From NCBI GenBank assembly GCA_910579495.1, contig CAJTVD010000001.1, positions 238,014 through 285,276 on the forward strand: a stretch of 47,263 bases of DNA, written 5' to 3'. The position numbers and the translations under genes were made by a program. The stretch comes from an uncultured Lachnospiraceae bacterium (GTDB taxonomy: Bacteria > Bacillota > Clostridia > Lachnospirales > Lachnospiraceae). Of the stretch, positions 41,536 to 47,263 are shown piece by piece (position 1 is the first letter of the stretch; every line of letters begins with the position of its first letter). The notes beneath the pieces are model-generated. The model had not been told where the DNA came from and did not search any database. It saw nothing but the letters and a program-made list of their open reading frames with translations.

Positions 41536-41766
41536 CTACCATTCTGTGTATACTCTGTTCAGCGTAAAGGACATGATTGCCAGGGTATTGGCATAAATGG
41601 CGCTTTCCGGCCAGGTGGCATAGATTTCCGAGGACACTACATTTTTTATATAATCCCTGTACCTGACATAGTAATTGGGGGCGGAATAATCATCCGGTGT
41701 CCCGTCATGCACAACTGTATGCTGCCGGAAAACACTACTACCAATTGCCAAAATTCCCTGCTGTGG
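41536..41766 (-). pseudogene. N-terminal/internal piece of the same SpoIID-like gene
   Basis: The frame encodes about 76 residues ending in a TAG at 41536-41538. It contains the SpoIID-like segment VVHDGTPDDYSAPNY, DYIKNVVSSEIYATWPESAI, ANTLAIMSFTLNRVYTEW, and then stops. This is exactly the part that should precede the fragment at 35786-36400, with no overlap or gap. Its own beginning is also missing (only IPQQGILAIGSS before the match, no ribosome site), so the host gene is broken at the 5' end too. Coordinates run from the first codon after a TAG. Confidence 0.75.
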
Positions 41767-41769
41767 AAT

Positions 41770-41919
41770 CTAAGTAGGCTCCTTTGCCGCCTTTTCTTCC
41801 GGTTCCCTGAAATATTGGAGCGCTTCCACCTTCCCGCCCATCTGGTGGGCAAGCTGCTCCGCCAGGGAACGCATAAAGCTTTCGGCAGTTAGTGCGGCTT
41901 TTGTGTAAGTTTCATCCAT
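41770..41919 (-). CDS. Small 49-aa open reading frame, unknown
   Basis: The sequence starts MDETYTKAALTAESFMRSLA and ends with AAKEPT at a TAG. It is helical and lacks a signal peptide. The upstream AAAAAGGG is only a weak ribosome site. It lies directly upstream of the spore-gene fragment and may be a real small protein that preceded that gene, or part of the remnant. I see no family. Confidence 0.4.
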   Translation of the reverse strand: MDETYTKAALTAESFMRSLAEQLAHQMGGKVEALQYFREPEEKAAKEPT

Positions 41920-42005
41920 AAGGCATAATTCCCTTTTTTAACATCCTATGTAAAAGAGGGATGATTTTTGCAAACAGAAAGGGAGGTGATACCCAGATAC
42001 GGGTG

Positions 42006-42377
42006 CTACGATATGATAAAAGGCGTCCCAACCTCAATCAGGTTGCCGTCCGGGTCGTAAAAGCGGACTACCTTCTGCCCCCAGCTATGTTCCATCAGCT
42101 TATTCACATAGGTAACTGTGGGATACATCTCCTCCAGCTTTTTCACAAACCCCTCAATGTCACGTTCCTCAAAATATAATTCGCAGGAATTGCCCTGGGG
42201 GATAATCTCTTTTCCAATGAAGCTCTTCCATATCCCTTCTTCCTGGAGGACAAGCCCCTCTGTCAGGATCATATTCCCGCCATGGTCTACAACAGGCGAA
42301 AGCCCAAACAGATCCTGGTAAAACTGCCTGGACTTCTCTATATTTTTCACTACTATAAGTATATTTTTCAGCCTCAT
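42006..42377 (-). CDS. VOC-family (glyoxalase/bleomycin-resistance fold) protein
   Basis: A 123-aa single-domain VOC protein. The fold repeats are visible as KNILIVVKNIEKSRQFYQDLFG (first module, with the D/His positions) and RFYDPDGNLIEVG (second module). A Glu is present at the usual metal position near the end, and the first module lacks a His at position 6, so metal binding is uncertain. The ATG at 42377 follows GGGAGGAG; longer frames upstream are not supported. Function may be lactoylglutathione-like, antibiotic binding, or other. The gap 42378-42643 holds no gene I can support. Confidence 0.82.
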   Translation of the reverse strand: MRLKNILIVVKNIEKSRQFYQDLFGLSPVVDHGGNMILTEGLVLQEEGIWKSFIGKEIIPQGNSCELYFEERDIEGFVKKLEEMYPTVTYVNKLMEHSWGQKVVRFYDPDGNLIEVGTPFIIS

Positions 42378-42643
42378 CCGTTTTCTCCTCCCATCGCCAT
42401 CCCTCTCCTGCCAATTTACGGCCTGTTTCCCAAATTTCCCAGGTATCCTTGGGTTATCTCCAGGGATACGTCCAGTTCCCCTGCATGCTTCCTTTGCCCT
42501 TATCTTAGCACAATTAAGAGGGATAATCCACTTGTTTTCGCTTCCCAACAGGTTAAACTTATGCACTACCCAAAGATAAACAATCATTTTCAGCTCTATG
42601 TAGGAATGCTATTTCCCCGGCAGGCAAGAGATTTACACCAATA

Positions 42644-43720
42644 TCAATTATCCAGGGCCAGATGAAACCCTATGATATGATCCGTTTTCCGGTTTGCAAA
42701 AATCTCCCCGTTGCCAGATGTAAGATTATAAAGAACGCTCCATTGCAGTTTATCGGTATCGCCGCTAAAAACGCCAACATCCGCCAATAATTGAATTGAC
42801 TGGCCTGTTTCAAGTATGCCATTATTCGCTTCTATCGCGTTTTGCACTCTGTCATAGCGCTCAAATTCTGTAAAGCCTTCTCCAATATTTAATCCGCCAT
42901 AGGCAATAAAATTAGAAGCAATTTGATATTCTGCCCCGGCTTCAACGACACAAAGCTCCTGGTTTACATATTCCACAATCACAGAATGCCCACTTGCATC
43001 AGCAATCAAATAATGGCACTTAATCCCCCCGGAAAAATAGATATTGTACTGTTTTAACAATTCAATGGCTTCTTCCACGGTAGCCGCCTTATCAAGTACA
43101 AGTCGAATTACAGTGGTGGTATTTAATGTGATTTTATCTGGATGATATGGTGCTTCCGCCTCTGGCACTGCAAGCAAGGCAATGGCAAGGCCTTTCTCGT
43201 TCATCCCGTCAAAGGGAAGAAATGGCGCAGCTAAAGCCAGGAAACAATTAAACAGCGGGCCATCGGGCAAATGATCCTTGGAATATCCTGCAAAGGCAAG
43301 ATTGACAGTGGAAACCGAAGCATAGCCATTATTAGGTGCCGTATAGAGTTGTAGGGACGGAGCATATACAAAATCAAAATTTCTCCCAAATAAAATGTGG
43401 CCATCTTCATTTTTTACAACAAAAGCTGTGCAGCCATCTCCTGTAACACCCAAATTTATTGGCAGCCCTTTCAACAACCTCTTTGTAACAAATGCTTCAA
43501 TGTCCGCATCATTATCAGCACCAATTTCCAGAAATTCATCAAAGCCATAATCGCCATAATAGGTCATTTGATACATTCCGTAATCATCAATCTTTTCCAA
43601 TGACATTAGGGAACGCAATTCATTTCCAAATAATACAAGTAATAGGGTTAAAATAGCCAGCAAGGCTATTCCTATACCTATGATAACCCCAAGGACTGTT
43701 TTCTTCTTTTTTTGTGCCAT
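42644..43720 (-). CDS. Membrane-tethered linear amide C-N hydrolase (Ntn type)
   Basis: A 358-aa protein related to choloylglycine hydrolase and penicillin V acylase. The nucleophile Cys97 is in GDGCTAF, followed by GRNFDF with Arg and Asp, and later FEYNQEL-like (VEYVNQELCVVE) and NFIAYGG blocks of this fold. Unlike bile salt hydrolases, where Cys is residue 2, it follows a 96-residue pro-region with a membrane segment (about 9-32). Activation would need self-cleavage before Cys97, as in acid ceramidase-type members. Start follows AAGGGGG. Substrate unknown: N-acyl amides, bile salts or penicillin V are possible. Confidence 0.82.
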   Translation of the reverse strand: MAQKKKKTVLGVIIGIGIALLAILTLLLVLFGNELRSLMSLEKIDDYGMYQMTYYGDYGFDEFLEIGADNDADIEAFVTKRLLKGLPINLGVTGDGCTAFVVKNEDGHILFGRNFDFVYAPSLQLYTAPNNGYASVSTVNLAFAGYSKDHLPDGPLFNCFLALAAPFLPFDGMNEKGLAIALLAVPEAEAPYHPDKITLNTTTVIRLVLDKAATVEEAIELLKQYNIYFSGGIKCHYLIADASGHSVIVEYVNQELCVVEAGAEYQIASNFIAYGGLNIGEGFTEFERYDRVQNAIEANNGILETGQSIQLLADVGVFSGDTDKLQWSVLYNLTSGNGEIFANRKTDHIIGFHLALDN

Positions 43721-43845
43721 ATTTCCCCCTTTGCACTCATCCTCTGCCTTGCCCATTCCCTCTGGCCAATGGACAGACAATAAAACGCTTTCATACACAT
43801 ACTGCATGGGTTAAACCTCTTATACGATGAGACGTTGAAGATAAT

Positions 43846-44793
43846 CTATTTGCAATAATGCTGATGTAATTCGTATATTTTTTGCCGCATCAGTTCTATG
43901 AGTTCCACTGGTTCTAATACAGTGGCATTGTTCCCAAAGGGCAATAGGTAATCGGCGGCCCATTCTAAAGCAGCATGGTCTATCTCCATATCAATCATCC
44001 CGCCGCCCATTGGAAATCTTTTCAGCCCCCTTGCAAGTAAACATTCGCTTTCACAGCGTTTGGCGCCTATGTCCGTTAGCCGGACCTTCAAGTGATGGTC
44101 ATTTGGGGCCTCTGTTTTTTCAAGATATTCCTGGATGGAAGCCGGAATAGGGTACTTCCCTTTGGGACAGGGCTTTTCCTCTATGATCTCTTTGATACGG
44201 TCAACCCGGAATACCCTGACCTGATTTGCTGCTGTACAGTAGGCAGGGCAATACCAAAGCCCATTCATAGCATATAAGCCGATGGGTATGACCGTGCGTG
44301 TACTTTCAGAACAGGTTGACGAATACCGTATCGTTGCTGCATGGCGGTTTATGGCAATTTGAAACATTTCCTTCAGCAGTGGGGAATCACAATGCCGGTC
44401 CGGGATCCAAAATACTACCTTGTTTTGCATCTGCGTGATACTATTTTGTACATCTAATGGCAGACAATTGAGAAATTTTTTCAAGACTGATATGGTTTCC
44501 TGCCCAAAAGGCAGATCCCGGTAATATTGCAGGGCCTGGCAGGCAAAAAATACCGCTTTTGCTTCATTTTCTGAAAAGGCCACAGGCGGCAAAATACGTT
44601 CTTTCAAAATATGATACCCGCCTGCCGCCCCAACTTCGGAGTAAAGTGGGAAGCCGGCTTGTTCTAATTCCTGTAGATCACGCAGGACCGTTCTTTTTGA
44701 TACAGAAAACTCATTGGCTAATTCGCCCACTGTAAAATCTTTTTTGGCATTTATTGTAATCATCATTTCAATAAGCCGCTCTGCTTTTGACAT
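43846..44793 (-). CDS. WYL-domain transcriptional regulator (YafY-like)
   Basis: A 315-aa regulator with an N-terminal HTH (FTVGELANEFSVSKRTVLRDLQELEQAG) and a central WYL domain (IPIGLYAMNGLWYCPAYC; RVFRVDRIKEI), then a C-terminal extension (WCX). Such proteins are usually repressors that sense a small ligand. It is divergent from a YCII-like gene, with a palindrome at 44814-44830 just downstream of its own -10, so it is probably autoregulated and controls the partner. Confidence 0.88.
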   Translation of the reverse strand: MSKAERLIEMMITINAKKDFTVGELANEFSVSKRTVLRDLQELEQAGFPLYSEVGAAGGYHILKERILPPVAFSENEAKAVFFACQALQYYRDLPFGQETISVLKKFLNCLPLDVQNSITQMQNKVVFWIPDRHCDSPLLKEMFQIAINRHAATIRYSSTCSESTRTVIPIGLYAMNGLWYCPAYCTAANQVRVFRVDRIKEIIEEKPCPKGKYPIPASIQEYLEKTEAPNDHHLKVRLTDIGAKRCESECLLARGLKRFPMGGGMIDMEIDHAALEWAADYLLPFGNNATVLEPVELIELMRQKIYELHQHYCK

Positions 44794-44813
44794 TTTAGAC
44801 TCCTTTCAAAATA

Positions 44814-44830
44814 GTGACAGCCCTTGTCAC
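44814..44830. promoter_or_regulatory. Operator between the WYL regulator and the YCII gene
   Basis: Perfect inverted repeat GTGACA-N5-TGTCAC (44814-44819 with 44825-44830) in the divergent gap. It overlaps the early transcribed region of the WYL gene. Confidence 0.65.
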
Positions 44831-44836
44831 CATTCT

Positions 44837-44865
44837 ATGATAAACTATTTATATTGTATAGTAAA
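44837..44865 (-). promoter_or_regulatory. Promoter of the WYL regulator
   Basis: Minus-strand TTTACT (44860-44865) and TATCAT (44837-44842) are spaced by 17 bp, directly ahead of the operator. A convincing plus-strand promoter for the YCII gene was not found. Confidence 0.5.
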
Positions 44866-44934
44866 TTGCCTGCCACTGCAATATGGCACAAAAACAAAAC
44901 CATTTACCAACCCATGTGCGGGAAAGGAGGAAAT

Positions 44935-44952
44935 GCATATGGCCATGTAACA
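44935..44952 (+). other. Five-codon reading frame MHMAM with strong ribosome site
   Basis: A strong GGAAAGGAGGAA site precedes ATG CAT ATG GCC ATG TAA. Past this stop the same frame continues HVESTAHLAAPGAEP to a second stop at 44998-45000. The stretch ATGTAACACGTTGAAA resembles ATGGAACACGTTGAAA inside the YCII gene, so this may be a leader peptide or a decayed duplicate. Confidence 0.35.
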
Positions 44953-45016
44953 CGTTGAAAGCACAGCGCACTTAGCCGCCCCGGGCGCAGAGCCATAGAA
45001 TGGAAAGGAGAAACCA

Positions 45017-45316
45017 ATGGAAAAACTGATGTATATGATGATGATCGAGAAAAGTAAGACCTATAATAAAATGACAAAACAGGTAGTTATGGAACACGTT
45101 GAAAATATCAGAAAGCTGGACGATGAAGGGAAACTGGAAATCTGCGGTGTATTTAAAGGCTATCCCGGAATGGCAGGAATGTACATCCTAAAAACAGAAA
45201 GCCGGGAAGAAGCGGAAGAGATCTGCCGGTCGGAACCGCTGGTCATAGGAGGCTATGCAACATACAAATTAGTGGGTTTTCAGCCCGCAAACCGGGAAAA
45301 CAATTACCTGCTGTAG
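45017..45316 (+). CDS. YCII-like domain protein
   Basis: A 99-aa protein of the YciI-like fold. The N-terminal strand (LMYMMMIEKSKTY) and the central HVENIRKLDDEGKLEICGVF with GMAGMYILK then EEAEEICRSEPLVIGGYA follow the pattern of this family. Some YciI proteins have a His-Asp pair for dehalogenase-like chemistry; the His here is in MEHVENI and an Asp in LDDEG. It starts from AAAGGAG. It is divergent from the WYL regulator. Role is unknown; a stress- or detox-type function is a common guess in such pairs. Confidence 0.75.
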   Translation: MEKLMYMMMIEKSKTYNKMTKQVVMEHVENIRKLDDEGKLEICGVFKGYPGMAGMYILKTESREEAEEICRSEPLVIGGYATYKLVGFQPANRENNYLL

Positions 45317-45320
45317 GGAG

Positions 45321-45364
45321 CAACAAACGCCGTCACGCGGGGCGAGCCGGCTTATTGTAACAAA
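45321..45364. repeat. 37-bp repeat family, single copy (copy D)
   Basis: The copy begins just after the YCII stop with CAACAAACGCCGTCACGCGG and ends with GCCGGCTTATTGTAACAAA next to the hairpin at 45368-45398. Confidence 0.85.
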
Positions 45365-45367
45365 TGG

Positions 45368-45398
45368 GGCGTAGCCAGGCTGACAGCCACGCTACGCC
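45368..45398. terminator. Hairpin downstream of YCII and of the zinc-ribbon pseudogene
   Basis: Outer stem GGCGTAGC/GCTACGCC (45368-45375 with 45391-45398) encloses a second small stem GGCT/AGCC. On the minus strand it runs into ATTTGTT; on the plus strand no T-tract follows. It is probably the end of minus-strand transcripts, and may also stop the YCII one. Confidence 0.55.
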
Positions 45399-45544
45399 AA
45401 TCAGCGCTAACCCGGCAGAGGAAAATCCCGCCAATGAAAGAACGGTACGGTTAAACAATCAGCACCTCTTCCCCTGGAAAGCAAACCCTTGCTGGACGGA
45501 AAACCAGCGCTGCCTTAATCATTTATGCATAAAAAACAGCAGAA

Positions 45545-45728
45545 TCACCTCCGCCGTTTCTTCCTTCCATATATACCCACTTCAATCCCGTCCGGCCCGC
45601 AGTACAGCCTTACCAGTTTTCCGCAGCGCTGGGCATTTGATCTCCAGGACAGTCCACTCCGTCTCCGTCCCCTCATCGTCCAAAATGCGCCGCCTGCATT
45701 CGGGGTTGGGGCATCTGATCACTTCTAT
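45545..45728 (-). pseudogene. Frameshifted zinc-ribbon protein (Com-like)
   Basis: On the minus strand the first part reads EVIRCPNPECRRRIL, then a Glu-rich loop and IKCPA. A single extra base then shifts the frame. In the next frame the sequence continues CGKLVRLYCGPDGIEVGIYG and RKKRRR before a TGA at 45545-45547. Restored, this is a four-Cys zinc ribbon (CPNPEC and CPAC) of about 60 aa with a basic tail. The expected ATG after the GGGGAGG site is ATA, so the start may also be lost. Such small ribbons often lie in mobile or phage-like regions. Strongly supported as a broken gene. Confidence 0.75.
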
Positions 45729-45817
45729 CTGCCACCGCCTCCCCGCACTGATATGGAACAAGGGAACCAGCCTGCCTCTGCCAGTCCCCTTTTATCGTTT
45801 GTGCTTTATTGGCAATC

Positions 45818-46384
45818 CTACTTATCCAGAAAATCCCAAAACTGCTTATAGTCCAGATAGCCCTTCAGATTCCCGGCATCATACTGTGTCTGCATAGCAT
45901 CCTTTAAAACGCTGATCCAGTCATTCATCCCGAACAGGTCATCATATGTCCTATTGTCAGCGCCATGCTGATTTGCCGCTGCCCTGATAAAAGCAGACTG
46001 TGCGCCCGGACATTCCCCGCTTGCCGATAAATGGCTGGAATATGCAAACATATCAATATAGTCACTGCCCGTTGTATCAACTTTCGAAACATCCACCATG
46101 CGTTCTGTCACATTTCCGTCTTTATCCCATACCTTCACTTTATATACCGGGTTTGCAGGGTCAAAGTCTTTCGGCTGGTAGACCGTAAGGGAATAATCCG
46201 CCCCACACATTGAGCTGATTGCCTTTCCATCCTTATCATTTGAAATATGTAATTCAAATGTTCCGCCGGATGACTGTGCTGCCGGAACCATATTACACAT
46301 CTGGTCAGCATAATTCCTTCTTGCCCTTCTTGTCCCATACCCTGCTGCCAGGTATCCTGCTGCTCCTATTCCATTAACATTCAT
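45818..46384 (-). CDS. Hypothetical protein, 188 aa
   Basis: An intact gene with a GAAAGG site before the ATG. The N-terminus is glycine-rich (MNVNGIGAAGYLAAGYGTRRARR), a strand-rich middle follows (FELHISNDKDG; YSLTVYQPKDFDPANP; YKVKVWDKDGNVTERMVDVSKV), and a helical C-terminus ends in YKQFWDFLDK. I recognise no assigned function; similar proteins are known to me only as conserved hypotheticals of Lachnospiraceae. It lies between two broken genes in an accessory-looking patch. No signal peptide is visible. Confidence 0.65.
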   Translation of the reverse strand: MNVNGIGAAGYLAAGYGTRRARRNYADQMCNMVPAAQSSGGTFELHISNDKDGKAISSMCGADYSLTVYQPKDFDPANPVYKVKVWDKDGNVTERMVDVSKVDTTGSDYIDMFAYSSHLSASGECPGAQSAFIRAAANQHGADNRTYDDLFGMNDWISVLKDAMQTQYDAGNLKGYLDYKQFWDFLDK

Positions 46385-46390
46385 TTCCTT

Positions 46391-46521
46391 TCATCCTCCG
46401 TTATTTTTTATATTGCAGCTCCTCTGCCGGTCAGAGCCGCCCCTGCTCTCTTGATATAAGTCCGAGCAGTTTATTGCTTCATGCAAAGACATTTTATCTA
46501 TGTTCCCCTGTCAAATTCCAT
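46391..46521 (-). pseudogene. Remnant of a small gene with a frameshift
   Basis: After a GAGGAGGTGAAG site, MEFDRGT stops at once. One base apart, the frame continues NIDKMSLHEAINCSDLYQES and on to CNIKNNGG, ending in a TGA inside the ribosome site of the next gene. The combined protein would be about 43 aa. This fits a short gene with a one-base slip in a GGGGAA run, but the true product is unknown. Confidence 0.45.
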
Positions 46522-46554
46522 ACCGGCCTTCACCTCCTCTCGCTGCTCCCCGAT

Positions 46555-47136
46555 TCACCAATCTGCCATTGAGGGATTCTTCTTTACCGCACCCACATAC
46601 CAGTTTGTAAGGTATTTCAGTGAACTAAGCCCGCCGTCATCTTTTCCCCCATCTTTTGGTACTCGGCATATGCGTCTTTATCCATCGTCCGCATCATGTC
46701 AAGCGCATTTGTGGTCTGGACGAGATTGCTCCCATGCCCAAGATACCTGCCTTTCGCTACACCGTAATCCATGTTCCCGCTGCTGTCCGCTTTTCATAAG
46801 TGTGCCTTCCACGGATTCCCTTGTAACGCTGTCTAAAATACTTTCATCAAATGGGTCTCCGTTTTTCCAGTTCGGATTAGCCGCTCTTACCGCTGATGCA
46901 AGTGCTGCTGTATATTGCTTTTCATACTGCTGCAATGACCATGTCCCTTTTAAACGGTCATCCTCTTTGATGCTTAACTGGTATGCACGGAAAACCTCCG
47001 AACGTTTTGTGGTATCTCCATTCGCCACACCATTTTCCTGTAAAAAGTGACGTTTACATTCATCAAACATTTTCTGGCGGTATTCTTCCGAAACATCTAT
47101 CATCTGATGCATCTCTGATTCGCTTTTGCCGTTCAT
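46555..47136 (-). pseudogene. Hypothetical gene with two frameshifts
   Basis: The 5' part is open from an ATG at 47136 (AGAGGG site; an ATG 6 bp earlier is possible) and encodes a charged helical protein (EMHQMIDVSEEYRQKMFDEC; WSLQQYEKQYTAALASAVRA; ESVEGTLMKS). Near 46788 one extra base shifts the frame; in the next frame it continues SSGNMDYGVAKGRYLGHGSN and on to DMMRTMDKDAYAEYQ. A second shift near 46655, in an AAAAGATGGGGGAAAAG run, leads to DGGLSSLKYLTNWYVGAVKK and NPSMADW before a TGA at 46555-46557. Family unknown to me. Confidence 0.7.
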
Positions 47137-47263
47137 GATCATCCCTCTTACACAAATACCGCTTTCATAAATAATCCTGAATTATTCACGGAACAGTATT
47201 TGAACTGATAACTGCGCCACGAATCTAAAAATTGAACCATGCAGCCATAACATCACTCAATTA

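Noticed and set aside
41961..42179. Plus-strand 72-aa frame starting near a GGGAGGTGAT site
   Set aside because: It overlaps the VOC gene on the other strand for most of its length and has no recognisable features.
45364..45897. A 177-aa plus-strand open frame
   Set aside because: It overlaps the zinc-ribbon pseudogene, the hairpin and the end of the 188-aa gene, and has no ribosome site or recognisable domain.

Overview
This window comes from the chromosome of a spore-forming Clostridia, most likely a Lachnospiraceae. The signs are an alpha/beta-type small acid-soluble spore protein, fragments of a SpoIID-like/peptidoglycan-binding spore gene, the tig-clpP-clpX-lon-ysxC order, and families I know mainly from Lachnospiraceae (DUF5716, DUF5717, DUF5722). 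Base composition is balanced to slightly GC-rich. Almost all genes lie on the minus strand. No rRNA, tRNA, CRISPR array, transposase or integrase is visible.

Region by region. (1) 1-8.1 kb is a malto-oligosaccharide locus: a lipoprotein binding protein and two permeases (malE-malF-malG, minus), a divergent PHP-family phosphoesterase and LacI-type regulator (plus), then a GH13 alpha-glucosidase behind an SCP2-domain gene. No transport ATPase is present, so a shared one elsewhere is expected. (2) 8.2-11.7 kb holds a coiled-coil protein, lactaldehyde reductase (fucO), a DUF308 membrane protein and a VanZ-like protein. (3) 11.7-21.2 kb is housekeeping: truA, a D-2-hydroxyacid dehydrogenase, an AI-2E-type membrane protein, ysxC/engB, lon, clpX, clpP and tig. 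(4) 21.4-24.9 kb holds an ECF S component, a SASP, greA, a CBS protein, a DJ-1 protein and a CYTH protein. (5) 24.9-28.6 kb has a second LacI regulator, malQ behind a clear operator palindrome, and thiT under a TPP riboswitch.

(6) 28.65-35.7 kb is a four-gene minus-strand cluster: a 1186-aa DUF5717 scaffold, a degenerate Hsp70/actin-fold DUF5716 protein, a TPR-like helical protein and a membrane-anchored coiled-coil protein. No function is known to me, and this is the best candidate for an undescribed system. (7) 35.8-41.9 kb holds two DUF5722 proteins (predicted extracellular, glycosidase-like barrels) around a BMP-type lipoprotein. This operon sits exactly between two pieces of one SpoIID-like spore gene, as if inserted into it. 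(8) 42-45.3 kb has a VOC protein, a membrane-tethered Ntn-type amidase, and a WYL regulator divergent from a YCII protein. (9) 45.5-47.2 kb is a decaying accessory patch with a frameshifted zinc ribbon, an intact 188-aa protein and a gene with two frameshifts.

A 37-bp GC-rich repeat, single or in tandem, abuts the U-tract side of hairpins at five places (8.2, 9.05, 22.0, 39.5 and 45.3 kb). A sixth diverged copy may lie between clpX and lon.
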